A DNA stretch of 36,395 nucleotides from Legionellales bacterium (GTDB lineage Bacteria; Pseudomonadota; Gammaproteobacteria; DSM-16500). A model generated the notes under the pieces. It searched no databases. It was not told the origin of the DNA and worked only from the letters and a program-made list of their open reading frames with translations. Both the position numbers and the translations under genes were made by a program. Shown piece by piece: positions 7,984 to 16,827 of the stretch. The stretch is taken from contig JAHFSI010000012.1 of the NCBI GenBank assembly GCA_023265835.1, positions 1-36,395 on the forward strand, in the 5' to 3' direction. The stretch's first letter is position 1; each line of letters begins with the position of its first letter.

Positions 7984-8223
7984 ATGCGAACAAATATTGT
8001 TTTAAATGATGATTTGGTTAAAGAAGCTTTCCGCTATACTGCAGCATCCACTAAAAGGGAGCTTATCGAGTTAGCGTTAACGGAATTTGTAGAACACCAT
8101 CGTCGACGTGATATTCGTGAGTTAAAAGGCAAGGTCGCTATCAATACAAATTATGATTATAAGAAATTAAGGGCAAACCAAGGTAAGAGTAAAAAAGGCA
8201 AGGGTAAAAATGTATCTGATTGA
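7984..8223 (+). CDS. vapB: VapB-type antitoxin
   Basis: This 79-aa antitoxin of a type II toxin-antitoxin pair would bind and neutralise the VapC ribonuclease and repress the operon. The N-terminus (MRTNIVLNDDLVKEAF) is the ribbon-helix-helix-like DNA-binding part typical of the VapB/DUF2191 group. The C-terminus is Lys/Gly-rich (KGKGKNV) and probably disordered until it binds toxin. The ATG at 7984 is preferred over the GTG at 7975 because GGAGG (7971-7975) stands 8 bases before it. It overlaps vapC by 14 bases, which points to coupled translation. Confidence 0.85.
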   Translation: MRTNIVLNDDLVKEAFRYTAASTKRELIELALTEFVEHHRRRDIRELKGKVAINTNYDYKKLRANQGKSKKGKGKNVSD

Positions 8224-8611
8224 TACTTCAGTTTGGATTGACTATTTTCGTGGTATAGAAAATGAGGCATCTCGACATTTTTCAGCTATTTTAGATAACA
8301 AAATGTCTTTTGGAATAAGCGGGCTTATTTATCAAGAAATTTTGCAAGGCGCAAAATCAAGAAAGGATTTTGATAAATTAACAGCATATCTAAGTACTCA
8401 ATGTTTTTTTCATCCTACAGATGAAGTTATGACATATGAGTTGGCTGCACAACTTTATTTTTCTTGTCGTCGTGCGGGCATTACGCTTCGTAGTTCAATC
8501 GATTGCTTGATTGCTCAAATAGCAATAGAGCATAATTTAATTTTGCTACATAATGATAAGGATTATGAGTTGATTAAACAAGTTTCGCCTCAGCTTACTT
8601 TATATTCATAG
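8210..8611 (+). CDS. vapC: VapC-type PIN-domain ribonuclease toxin
   Basis: This 133-aa PIN-domain protein should be a Mg2+-dependent RNase that blocks translation when the antitoxin is lost; related toxins cut initiator tRNA or 23S rRNA. The acidic metal site looks complete: D5 (MYLIDTSVWIDYF), E43 (YQEILQG), D98 (SSIDCLIAQIA) and D116/D118 (LLHNDKDYE). Nothing suggests decay, so the pair is probably functional. Together with vapB it lies within the 726-bp interval between the two direct repeats. The substrate cannot be read from sequence. Confidence 0.9.
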   Translation: MYLIDTSVWIDYFRGIENEASRHFSAILDNKMSFGISGLIYQEILQGAKSRKDFDKLTAYLSTQCFFHPTDEVMTYELAAQLYFSCRRAGITLRSSIDCLIAQIAIEHNLILLHNDKDYELIKQVSPQLTLYS

Positions 8612-8616
8612 AAGCT

Positions 8617-8634
8617 TGGCTTTAGCCATTTTTA
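8617..8634 (+). terminator. Weak possible terminator after vapC
   Basis: TGGC-TTTA-GCCA followed by five T residues lies just after the vapC stop and touches the ygfZ stop. The stem is only 4 bp, so this is a weak call. Confidence 0.25.
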
Positions 8635-9507
8635 CCTATCATTTGCTATGGGGTATTGCTTGTTCTGGTCTAGAAAGAGGCCATCTGCTTGGGATGACAT
8701 GATTTGCAAGATATAGGCATTCTCAGCTGTTTTATAATAATCAACCAGCACGCCCGCGATATTCGTCTGATCATAAATATCAGCGCCTCGTTGGGGAACC
8801 TGTTCTGTTTTCACCGAAACACACCAAAGGCGGTTTTTAATTTTAGCTCGATATTGCATACGAGCAATAATTTCTTGCCCTGTATAACAACCCTTGTCAA
8901 AACTCACTGCATTTAACTGCGGTAATTGAAGATCATGTGGCAGAAATTTTTCGCTGGTTTCAGGATAAATGGTAGGAACATTTTCTTCAAAATTAAGTTG
9001 CTTCCACACTTCTGCAGAGCCAGGTTGATTGTCGACTATCATTTTTTTCCATAACAATGCAGTAGTTTGTCCTACAATTTGATAACGCCTCGACAATTTT
9101 AAAATCAATAGTCCATTTGATTCTGCTATTTCATCCGTTTTCTCTGGTATTTTGTCAAGATAATATTGTAATTGATCGCCGCAATAGCCCATGGTATTAA
9201 AATCATTAACAGGCTCCAGGGTCACTTTAAAAAAAACAGCATATTTTTTTAAAGCGGCCAATGCCAGAGGGAGCATGTCGGCTTGCATTTGTAGATAATA
9301 ACGTCCTTGATAATAAAACAAACGGAAAAAAGAAATAATACGGCCTTGCGGATTGCAATGGGCGCCTAGCGAGGTTTGTGTGCTTGAGATTGTTTCTAGA
9401 TTACAAGTGAGCTGCCCTTGCAAGAATTTTTTTGCGTCCGGGCCTTCTATGCAAAGCAGGCCTAGTTCAGTTAAATCCAAAATGAGATTTTTAGGCTGGT
9501 ATTTCAT
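8632..9507 (-). CDS. ygfZ: YgfZ, folate-binding Fe-S cluster maintenance protein
   Basis: A 291-aa member of the YgfZ/GcvT-like family, a tetrahydrofolate-dependent factor that supports assembly or repair of Fe-S enzymes in the cytosol. The family signature with the essential Cys is present (KGCYTGQEIIARMQYRAK), as is the N-terminal LGLLCIEGPDAKKFLQGQ. Its ATG is 3 bases beyond the stop of the upstream Fe-S oxidoreductase, so the two are almost certainly one operon with coupled translation, which makes functional sense. The 3' end contains one copy of the direct repeat also found beyond vapBC. Confidence 0.9.
   Translation of the reverse strand: MKYQPKNLILDLTELGLLCIEGPDAKKFLQGQLTCNLETISSTQTSLGAHCNPQGRIISFFRLFYYQGRYYLQMQADMLPLALAALKKYAVFFKVTLEPVNDFNTMGYCGDQLQYYLDKIPEKTDEIAESNGLLILKLSRRYQIVGQTTALLWKKMIVDNQPGSAEVWKQLNFEENVPTIYPETSEKFLPHDLQLPQLNAVSFDKGCYTGQEIIARMQYRAKIKNRLWCVSVKTEQVPQRGADIYDQTNIAGVLVDYYKTAENAYILQIMSSQADGLFLDQNKQYPIANDR
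8642..8664. repeat. Direct repeat, right copy (inside the ygfZ 3' end)
   Basis: It matches 7916-7938 at 22 of 23 bases. In ygfZ it encodes NKQYPIAN just before the C-terminus, so this copy is probably the original. Confidence 0.7.
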
Positions 9508-9510
9508 AAT

Positions 9511-12500
9511 TCACACATGCGGAACAGAACAATTTTTAAAAAGATAATCCACCCATAAATTGCTGAGTTGCTCTTGTAGACGATTTTGGATTTGTCTTTC
9601 TTCGATATTATTAAAGTCAATTAACTCTAACGGTTGTTCTGGCCAAGAGCAGGCAAAGACAGCTTTGGTGCGTTGACCTGTTTCCGGGTTGATTTGCCAT
9701 TGCAAACACTGGGCGCAGACACCTTTTAGCATACATTGCATGGTGCTGTATACCGATCCTGAAATGCGTGGATTTTTTATTAAAATTTCTTTTAAGGTTG
9801 TTTTGCGGGCTTCTTGAAAGCGGCGTAGTAAGGTGGTGTTACCGATGATATAAATACGGTCCACATTGCTCAGTGGAATTTCCAAGTTTTCTTTATGGGC
9901 GTAACGTAATAATACATCTAACGCATCACCTTGCATGGAATAGTCCTGCTGCCTCCGTGCGACAATGGGCTTGCCATCGATAACAGACCAAATAATAACA
10001 TTAGCAGCTTCTTCCAATTCATCTTGGCAATACACTTCTTCTTTTGTTTTAAAATTCCCAAGATAAATCACTTTATTGCCCGCATGACGTAAAGCAGTAC
10101 CATAACTTTTTAATAAAGACATACTGAGTTGATTGCCCATGATGAGCACGGTTTCATGTTCATGCGATACTTTTGCACGTATGCCAGTTGGGCCCATTAA
10201 CGAGATGGGATCACCGACACGGAAAGTCGAGCACAGTTTAGCGCTAGCACCTGTTTCAATAATCATAAATTTTAACGTGCCGGATGCTTTAAAGACTTCC
10301 GATGCAATTAAGGCCAGCGGTTCTATTTGTAGTGACGTGTTATCAATCAACGGAGCATGGGTTTCATAATTTTGTAAACGATAGAATTGGCCGGGTTGAA
10401 AATGTTTTGCTGCAAGTGGTGCGTGTATCGTGAGTTCGATCACATTAGACAAACGGCGTTCAATGTGGGTGATATGGGCTTGAAAAGAATGGGCAATGTG
10501 TTGCGCGAAGGTCTGGTATTCTTCATCGCGGCCTGGCTTGCCAAGCTGGGTCTTTAATGCAGCAAGGACCTTAGGATAAGTACGCATCCCTGAGGCAATG
10601 GCTTTGACCACACTGCCATGAAAAACGGGATGGGTGTCACCAATTAAACTCACACGATAATGGTCTTTATGATACGAGGTGAAGGGCCCGAAATGAGGCT
10701 CTTTGACATGAGTGACGCCCTCTGCAACAGTGAGTTCACCGTCTACATCTTCATAATGTTGATATTGCAAGCCCAACCGTTTAAAGGTACCTCGGTGTTC
10801 GAACTCATAAGCAATATTAGGCTGTGTTCCCGTTGCAACAAAAATAGCGCGCGCAGGAATACGGACTTCTTCTTGTGTTGCTTCCCATTCGGTTTTATTT
10901 TTGCGTAAACGGCGGTGACAGATCAGTGTTTCGACATGTCCATGTTGGTTTAAGTCTACGGCAGTCGGTTCAAGTGCTTCTAAATAATAAACGCCTTCTT
11001 CCAGTGCTTTTGCTAATTCCTCATGATTATTGATATAAGCAGGCGATTCTTGCATAGAGCGGCGATACACGATCGTGACACCGCCCCATTGATGGATGAG
11101 TTTAATAAAATTAGGTTTCTCATGTGCTTTTTCGGCACGTTCGCGTTCATGGCGTACGGCTTTGCCGTGGACGATAAATTCTTCTAAAATTTCTAATGAA
11201 GCGACATCGAATTGGTCCAATAAATCTTCTTCGGAATGGTGCTCGATTAATTTTTCATAGCGGAACAATATTTTTTCGACTTGGGTAATATAGTAAGCTT
11301 GCACTTCAGTGGCGGTATCCACACCTGTCAACCCGCCGCCAATAATTACGGCGGGCAAGCGTATTTGTAAATTGGTCAGGCTTTCTTTTTTAGCGGCATT
11401 GCCCAGTTGTAATGCCATTAAAAAGTCATTGGCTTGACGCATGCCGGGCGCCAAGCTGCCTGGGATGGCCAATGCTTTAGGCAAGCCGGCACCGACGGCA
11501 ATGACAAAATGATCAAAACCCATGGCCCAGGCATCATCAATCGTGATGGTACCGCCAAAACGGGTATTGCCGAACACCTGAAAACAAGGTTTACGTAGTA
11601 AGCTTAAGTAGATTAATTTTAAAAAGTTTTTGTCCCAGCGTACGGTAATACCATATTCTGCTACGCCGCCAAAACCTGCCATTAAACGTTCGTCTAAGGA
11701 TTCGCGTAATTCATCAAAGTGATAGACAGGTGTCTTAATTAATTGTTCGGGCAAAGGCTCAATCTTGAGTCCATCAAAGCCAACGACAGCAAATCCTTCG
11801 AGCAGGAGATGATGCGCTAGCGTAAAACCAGCAGGTCCCATGCCGGCGATCATGACTTTTAAGCCATTATAGGGTTGCATGGCCCATTGTTTTTTACGTA
11901 AGGGGTTCCAACGGGTGAGTAAATCATAGATTTCTACGCCCCATGGTAAATTTAACACATCGGTTAAAATACCTGTCTCAGCTTGCGGAATATTAACGGG
12001 TTCTTGTTTTTGATAAATACACGCTTTCATGCAGTCATTGCAGATACGATGGCCGGTTGCGGGGCACATGGGGTTGTCTACCATGATCATGGCCAAGGCG
12101 GCAATTGTCTGGCCATCGCGTTTTAAACTGTGCATTTCAGAAATTTTTTCTTCTAAGGGGCAGCCGGTCAAAATGGTATCTAATGGGTTTTTCTTTAGGC
12201 CTTGGCTGGGGTCGCCTTTTTTGACAGGAAAACCTTTAGAACAAAAATCGCCGTCATGGTCGTGGCAGTAAATACAATAGTTCACCTCGTCTTGGACTTC
12301 GCGTGCGTTCATACGGGGGTCGGTGAGTTTAAACCCATCACGTAGACGCAAACGAGTTTCGGGCGCGGTGTAACGTTCAAGTTTATCATGGGCTGCAGGA
12401 ACACGGGCCACGAGGTTTTCATAATCCAGGCGTTCGGGGATGCGAAAACTCGTCCAGTTTTTTACGATTGCTTTGGCCTCAGGCGTAATCAACGCATGGA

Positions 12501-13017
12501 TGCACCATTGAGTGAGTTTTTCGATGTCATCGGTAAATTGTTCAGGCGTGGTGATGTATTGGTTGGCCAGCAAGCTGATGGCCATTTCTAAATCGTCGGT
12601 TTGCAAGGGGGATTTTTTTAATTGTTCATTTAACCAGCGAGTTAACGTAGCAAAGTCAGGTAAATTCTCGGTATTCAATAATTGTTTTTTTGCTCGGCGC
12701 AAGACGAAAAATTTTTTGAAGGCAGCGATAGGGTTTTGGGCGACTGTTTTGGCTTGGGCGAGGGCGGCGGCTTCTTCGATATTAAATAAATCAACGAGAA
12801 AGGTGTCTAAAAAAGTTGCACAAGCGATTAATAGTTCGCTGGTTGTTTGAGGAGTTAGTGAAGCATTGTCTTGCCTATAAGCGAGCAGAGCATCATGCAA
12901 TAGGGGATTAAATTGCTGTAATGCAGATAAAAAGCATTGATCAAGGCGTAATAGGCCTTGAGGCAGAAATAATTCTGGGAAAGAAAAACCGGTCAATTGC
13001 AGTGTTGGTTTGAGCAT
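9511..13017 (-). CDS. Fused FAD/NAD(P) and Fe-S oxidoreductase (GltD-like plus PyrK/FNR-like), 1168 aa
   Basis: This is a multidomain flavoprotein; residue numbers follow the 1186-aa ORF-track protein (subtract 18 for the start chosen here). An unassigned helical N-terminus (about 20-250) is followed by a Cys-rich part (C266, C269, C277, C304, C336, C344, C347, C351) like the Fe-S input domain of GltD-type proteins. Next come a FAD-binding GMGPAG loop (410-415) and an NAD(P)-binding GGGLTG near 578. The C-terminal part (about 860-1140) resembles the ferredoxin-reductase-like PyrK subunit: RLSNVIELTIHAP, PGQFYRLQ, and a [2Fe-2S] motif CMLKGVCAQC (1113-1122) with C1141. Electron transfer between NAD(P)H, FAD and Fe-S centres is likely; the partner and substrate are unknown. 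The ATG at 13017 is chosen because a good promoter lies just 10 bases upstream, leaving no room for the earlier TTG (13071). ygfZ follows 3 bases later. Confidence 0.85.
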   Translation of the reverse strand: MLKPTLQLTGFSFPELFLPQGLLRLDQCFLSALQQFNPLLHDALLAYRQDNASLTPQTTSELLIACATFLDTFLVDLFNIEEAAALAQAKTVAQNPIAAFKKFFVLRRAKKQLLNTENLPDFATLTRWLNEQLKKSPLQTDDLEMAISLLANQYITTPEQFTDDIEKLTQWCIHALITPEAKAIVKNWTSFRIPERLDYENLVARVPAAHDKLERYTAPETRLRLRDGFKLTDPRMNAREVQDEVNYCIYCHDHDGDFCSKGFPVKKGDPSQGLKKNPLDTILTGCPLEEKISEMHSLKRDGQTIAALAMIMVDNPMCPATGHRICNDCMKACIYQKQEPVNIPQAETGILTDVLNLPWGVEIYDLLTRWNPLRKKQWAMQPYNGLKVMIAGMGPAGFTLAHHLLLEGFAVVGFDGLKIEPLPEQLIKTPVYHFDELRESLDERLMAGFGGVAEYGITVRWDKNFLKLIYLSLLRKPCFQVFGNTRFGGTITIDDAWAMGFDHFVIAVGAGLPKALAIPGSLAPGMRQANDFLMALQLGNAAKKESLTNLQIRLPAVIIGGGLTGVDTATEVQAYYITQVEKILFRYEKLIEHHSEEDLLDQFDVASLEILEEFIVHGKAVRHERERAEKAHEKPNFIKLIHQWGGVTIVYRRSMQESPAYINNHEELAKALEEGVYYLEALEPTAVDLNQHGHVETLICHRRLRKNKTEWEATQEEVRIPARAIFVATGTQPNIAYEFEHRGTFKRLGLQYQHYEDVDGELTVAEGVTHVKEPHFGPFTSYHKDHYRVSLIGDTHPVFHGSVVKAIASGMRTYPKVLAALKTQLGKPGRDEEYQTFAQHIAHSFQAHITHIERRLSNVIELTIHAPLAAKHFQPGQFYRLQNYETHAPLIDNTSLQIEPLALIASEVFKASGTLKFMIIETGASAKLCSTFRVGDPISLMGPTGIRAKVSHEHETVLIMGNQLSMSLLKSYGTALRHAGNKVIYLGNFKTKEEVYCQDELEEAANVIIWSVIDGKPIVARRQQDYSMQGDALDVLLRYAHKENLEIPLSNVDRIYIIGNTTLLRRFQEARKTTLKEILIKNPRISGSVYSTMQCMLKGVCAQCLQWQINPETGQRTKAVFACSWPEQPLELIDFNNIEERQIQNRLQEQLSNLWVDYLFKNCSVPHV

Positions 13018-13027
13018 GATGGGAAAG

Positions 13028-13056
13028 ATTATAGGTGATTTGATGGGCCGCGTCAT
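13028..13056 (-). promoter_or_regulatory. Sigma-70 type promoter of the oxidoreductase gene, near-leaderless
   Basis: On the - strand ATGACG (13056-13051), a 17-base spacer and a perfect TATAAT (13033-13028) end 10 bases before the ATG at 13017. Transcription should start only a few bases ahead of that codon, and no Shine-Dalgarno is seen. This suggests a leaderless or nearly leaderless mRNA. Confidence 0.5.
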
Positions 13057-13122
13057 CCATCTCAGGCCCAATCGTGAACGCGCCCGCGTGCGGTTTTTTT
13101 CAATTAACCTGATACCTTTGTT

Positions 13123-13149
13123 CTTGAATATTCCTATTTCGCCCCTATA
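13123..13149 (+). promoter_or_regulatory. Sigma-32 (RpoH) heat-shock promoter of htpG
   Basis: CTTGAA (13123-13128), a 13-base spacer and CCCCTATA (13142-13149) closely fit the RpoH consensus CTTGAA-N(13-17)-CCCCATnT. It lies 43 bases ahead of the htpG start. The htpG ribosome binding site AGGAGA is at 13178-13183. Confidence 0.8.
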
Positions 13150-13192
13150 ATCCCTATACTATTTAATCAAGCGTTCCAGGAGATATTCAGTC

Positions 13193-15124
13193 ATGTCAAC
13201 CACTCATCCGTCCGAAAAGTTACATTTCCAGGCAGAAGTCACCCAGTTATTAGATATTGTTGTTCATTCGCTATACAGCAATAAAGAAATTTTCCTTCGT
13301 GAATTGATTTCCAACGCCTCAGATGCGGCAGACAAATTACGTTTTGAAGCCCTGGCTGATCCTGCTTTGTATGAAACAGATGCTGAACTTGCTATCCGTA
13401 TCAGCTTTGATGAAAAAGCCCGGACGATTACGATTAGCGATAATGGAATAGGCATGAGGCGGGATGAAGTGGTTGACAATTTAGGTACCATTGCTAAATC
13501 GGGTACGCGTGAGTTTTTAGCGCGTTTGACGGGGGACCAAAAGAAAGATGCTCATTTGGTTGGTCAGTTCGGTGTAGGTTTCTATTCTTCTTTTATTGTG
13601 GCAGACAAAGTGACAGTAAATACACGTCGTGCGGGATTGACTAAAGAGCATGGCGTATCGTGGGAATCAGCTGGAAAAGGCGATTATACGATTGCTAACA
13701 TCGAAAAATTAACTCGCGGTACCGACATTATTTTACATATTAAAGAAGGCGAAGATGAATTTTTAAATGACTGGCGTTTACGTAACATTGTTACTAAATA
13801 CTCTGATCATATTAACCTGCCTATTTTAATGAAAAAAATGGTCACTGTTGATGAAAAAGAAACGGCTCCCAAAGCAGTAGAATGGGAAGCAGCAAACCGT
13901 GCCACTGCCTTATGGACACTGCCTAAAAATTCGATTACTGAGGAGCAATATAAAGAACATTACAAACATATTGCGCATGATTTTGAAGATCCTTTGCTTT
14001 GGGCGCACAATCAAGTGGAAGGCGGCAATCTGGATTATATTAGTTTGCTTTACATTCCATCCAAAGCACCTTTTGATCTTTGGCAGCACCAGCATCAACG
14101 CGGTTTGAAATTGTATGTGCAGCGTGTATTTATCATGGACAAAGTAGAGCAATTCATGCCGAATTACTTGCGATTTGTGCGGGGCATTGTGGATACCAAT
14201 GCGTTGCCGCTGAATATTTCTCGTGAAATATTACAAGATAATGCAACGATGACTAAATTGCGTAGCGCATTAGTCAAGCGTGTGTTAGATATGTTAGACA
14301 AGCTGGCCAAAGACGATCCTGAAAAATACGCGGTTTTCTGGGGCCAATTTGGTAATGCATTAAAAGAAGGGCCGGCAGAGGATTTTGCCAATCGTGAACG
14401 CATTGCTAAACTGCTGCGTTTTGCTTCGACGCACTTGGATTCTTCCGCACAAACGGTTTCTTTAGAAGCCTATGCGGGCCGTATGAAGCCAGGACAAAAG
14501 AAAATATATTACATGACTGCAGAAACGTTTAATGCGGCAAAAGCCAGCCCGCATTTGGAGATTTTCCGTAAGAACAATATAGAAGTCTTGTTATTGTCAG
14601 ACCGTATCGATGAATGGGTTGTTGGGCATTTGTCTGAATTTGATGGGAAACCATTGCAATCGGTTGCTAAAGGGGATGTAAACTTAGATGAGTTAGTCGG
14701 AGAAGAAGACAAGGCAGTTAAAGAAGAGCACAAAAAGCAAGAAGAACAGATCAAGGAAGAATTTGGCGATATTATTAAGCGTGTCAAAGAAGTATTAGGC
14801 GAACAAGTGAAAGAAGCACGTATTTCACATCGCTTGACGAGCTCGCCGGCTTGCTTAGTTGCGGATGAAAATGATATGGGAATGCAGTTGCAAAGATTGT
14901 TAAAAGCAGCGGGACAAGAGATAGGCGATATCAAACCGATTTTTGAATTGAACCCAACCCATCCATTGGTCTCTTTGCTGCGGGATGAAAAAAATACGGA
15001 ACGCTTTAAAGAATGGACGCAAATTTTATTTGATCAAGCGCTCTTGGCTGAAGGGGGGCAATTGAAAGAACCAGGGCTGTTTGTGCAGAGGATGAATAAA
15101 TTGCTGTTGGAGTTGGTAAAATAA
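13193..15124 (+). CDS. htpG: Chaperone HtpG (bacterial Hsp90)
   Basis: A cytosolic ATP-driven dimeric chaperone that remodels client proteins with DnaK. The GHKL ATPase motifs are complete: E37 and N41 in [21 protein letters not shown] at 83-88, and [15 protein letters not shown]. The middle domain has [11 protein letters not shown], and the C-terminal dimerisation domain follows a Lys/Glu-rich linker. The 643-aa length is standard. The start is fixed by AGGAGA at 13178. It is transcribed divergently from the oxidoreductase gene and has a clear RpoH-type promoter, so it should be heat inducible. The aminopeptidase gene follows after 13 bases. Confidence 0.97.
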   Translation: MSTTHPSEKLHFQAEVTQLLDIVVHSLYSNKEIFLRELISNASDAADKLRFEALADPALYETDAELAIRISFDEKARTITISDNGIGMRRDEVVDNLGTIAKSGTREFLARLTGDQKKDAHLVGQFGVGFYSSFIVADKVTVNTRRAGLTKEHGVSWESAGKGDYTIANIEKLTRGTDIILHIKEGEDEFLNDWRLRNIVTKYSDHINLPILMKKMVTVDEKETAPKAVEWEAANRATALWTLPKNSITEEQYKEHYKHIAHDFEDPLLWAHNQVEGGNLDYISLLYIPSKAPFDLWQHQHQRGLKLYVQRVFIMDKVEQFMPNYLRFVRGIVDTNALPLNISREILQDNATMTKLRSALVKRVLDMLDKLAKDDPEKYAVFWGQFGNALKEGPAEDFANRERIAKLLRFASTHLDSSAQTVSLEAYAGRMKPGQKKIYYMTAETFNAAKASPHLEIFRKNNIEVLLLSDRIDEWVVGHLSEFDGKPLQSVAKGDVNLDELVGEEDKAVKEEHKKQEEQIKEEFGDIIKRVKEVLGEQVKEARISHRLTSSPACLVADENDMGMQLQRLLKAAGQEIGDIKPIFELNPTHPLVSLLRDEKNTERFKEWTQILFDQALLAEGGQLKEPGLFVQRMNKLLLELVK

Positions 15125-15137
15125 AAGGAGCAGATAA

Positions 15138-16511
15138 ATGCTAGCTTGTTTTGTGAAGTCGTCGCTTAAAAAAAGTGTGGTCCCTATTTTTTTTGTTAAG
15201 AAAGAAGACTTTTCTGCATGGCTTGGCAAACAAAATATAATTATTAAAAATTGGCTCACGACGACGGGGTTTCGTGGGGAGTTGGGGCAAGTTAGATTGA
15301 TACCGAACCAGCAGGGCCAGCTTGCGCAAGTTGTTTGTATTATTTCAGATTCAAAAGACTTCTGGGCAGCGGGTGCTCTGCCTTTGAGTTTGCCAGAAGG
15401 GCTTTATCGTTTTGAATTGTCTGCATCCGATTATCTTTCTTTTGCTATCGGGTGGGGGTTGGGGGCTTATCAATTTGTTCGTTATAAAAAACCGAATCGT
15501 TTGCCGGCGCAGGTTGTATTACCTAAAGAAATAGATCAGCAGCATATTCATAATATCGTTGAGTCGATTTATCTGGTGCGTACTTTGATTAATGTGCCTA
15601 CCGATGATATGGGGCCTTCGGAATTGGCGGCGGCTGCGGCGCATTTAGCTAAACAATATAAGGCGGCTTTTAAGCAAATCGTGGGCAAAGAACTGCTTAA
15701 GCAGGGCCTTGCTTCTATTTATACCGTGGGTCGGGCAAGTGATGATGCGCCGCGTTTGCTAGATATGCGTTGGGGCAAGAAAAAACATCCGAAAGTGACG
15801 TTAGTAGGCAAAGGGGTTTGTTTTGATACGGGCGGTTTAGATATAAAAACGGCTGCGGGTATGCAGCTCATGAAAAAAGATATGGGCGGCGCGGCGCATG
15901 TATTGGGGTTAGCACGCATGATTATGGAGGCAAAGTTGCCTGTTTGTTTACATGTGTTAATTCCGGCGGTAGAAAATTCAGTAGGTGGTAATGCTTATCG
16001 GCCGGGGGACATTATTACTAGTCACAAAGGTATTACGATTGAGGTAGGCAATACGGATGCAGAAGGCCGGGTGGTGTTGGCGGATGCGTTAAGTGTCGCG
16101 GTGAATGAAAAACCGGACTTGCTTATTGATATGGCGACGTTAACCGGTGCTGCACGGGTGGCGTTGGGGACGGAATTGCCGGCGGTGTTTTCTAATCAAG
16201 ACCGTGTTGTGGAAGATTTAACGGCCCATGCGAATCAATTAATAGATCCTATTTGGCGTTTGCCTTTGTTTGGTCTTTATCGGGATTCTTTGAATAGTTC
16301 TATTGCGGATATTAATAATAATTCTGCAGATGGGTATGCAGGGGCTATTACGGCTGGGTTATTTTTAAAAGAATTTGTGCCGAATGAAATACCTTGGCTG
16401 CATTTTGATTTGATGGCGTGGAACTTGAAGGCGCGTCCTGGGAGGCCGCAAGGAGGTGAGGCGATGGCGTTGCGGGCGTTGTTTGGGTATTTGGCGGCGC
16501 GGTTTGGGTAG
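15138..16511 (+). CDS. M17 leucyl aminopeptidase family protein
   Basis: This cytosolic metallo-aminopeptidase removes N-terminal residues from peptides. The M17 catalytic set is seen: K225 and D230 (VGKGVCFDTGG), K237, D248, then NTDAEGR at 305-311 with D307, E309 and catalytic R311. At 457 aa it is shorter than E. coli PepA (about 500 aa), with a reduced N-terminal domain, as in the shorter PepA-like proteins of several proteobacteria; for that reason no pepA symbol is given. AAAAGGAG just ahead of the ATG supports the start. It lies 13 bp after htpG and is probably co-transcribed, which would link peptide clearance to heat shock. Confidence 0.93.
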   Translation: MLACFVKSSLKKSVVPIFFVKKEDFSAWLGKQNIIIKNWLTTTGFRGELGQVRLIPNQQGQLAQVVCIISDSKDFWAAGALPLSLPEGLYRFELSASDYLSFAIGWGLGAYQFVRYKKPNRLPAQVVLPKEIDQQHIHNIVESIYLVRTLINVPTDDMGPSELAAAAAHLAKQYKAAFKQIVGKELLKQGLASIYTVGRASDDAPRLLDMRWGKKKHPKVTLVGKGVCFDTGGLDIKTAAGMQLMKKDMGGAAHVLGLARMIMEAKLPVCLHVLIPAVENSVGGNAYRPGDIITSHKGITIEVGNTDAEGRVVLADALSVAVNEKPDLLIDMATLTGAARVALGTELPAVFSNQDRVVEDLTAHANQLIDPIWRLPLFGLYRDSLNSSIADINNNSADGYAGAITAGLFLKEFVPNEIPWLHFDLMAWNLKARPGRPQGGEAMALRALFGYLAARFG

Positions 16512-16544
16512 CTTGTCATTTTGATAACAACTCATTTCTCCACT

Positions 16545-16804
16545 CGTCATTGCGAGCGAAGCGAAGCAAAGCAACCCAGTCTTTTCGGCGCTGCTTTTGG
16601 TATTAGCTCAGGTACCCAACATTGTCATCCCCGCGCAGGCGGGGACCTATTCATCCAAAGCACCTTTCCTGCCATAAGCCGAATGGGTCCCCGCCTGCGC
16701 GGGGATGACAGTGTTGGGTGGCTTGATCTGTTACTGCTTTTGAACGTAAAAGATACTAATCAACGCTCAAAAGACTGGGTTGCTTCGCTTCGCTCGCAAT
16801 GACG
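16545..16804. repeat. Outer palindromic repeat (GTCATTGCGAGCGAAG family) enclosing a second repeat
   Basis: The left arm 16545-16585 (CGTCATTGCGAGCGAAGCG...CAACCCAGTCTTTT) is complementary to the right arm 16771-16804 (AAGACTGGGTTGCTTCG...GCAATGACG). A different palindromic element (16601-16733) lies between the arms. It fills nearly all of the 316-bp gap between the convergent aminopeptidase and tdh genes; no other gene is seen there. Confidence 0.8.
16601..16733. repeat. 133-bp palindromic repeat, family P2 copy 1
   Basis: TATTAGCTCAGGTACCCAA..., then GTCATCCCCGCGCAGGCGGGG, a spacer with ATTCATCCAAAGCACC, then CCCCGCCTGCGCGGGGATGAC. A second copy in the same orientation, of identical length and nearly identical sequence, lies at 35722-35854. 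Both sit between convergent genes and could act as terminators. Confidence 0.85.
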
Positions 16805-16827
16805 GTGAACTATTGCCTACCTTCCTC

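Noticed and set aside
13018-13071. N-terminal extension of the oxidoreductase
   Set aside because: The start is a TTG without ribosome binding site, and the predicted promoter lies inside this stretch.
16521-16802. 93-aa ORF (contains CERSEAKQ)
   Set aside because: It lies wholly within nested intergenic palindromes; such translations are a common artefact of these repeats.
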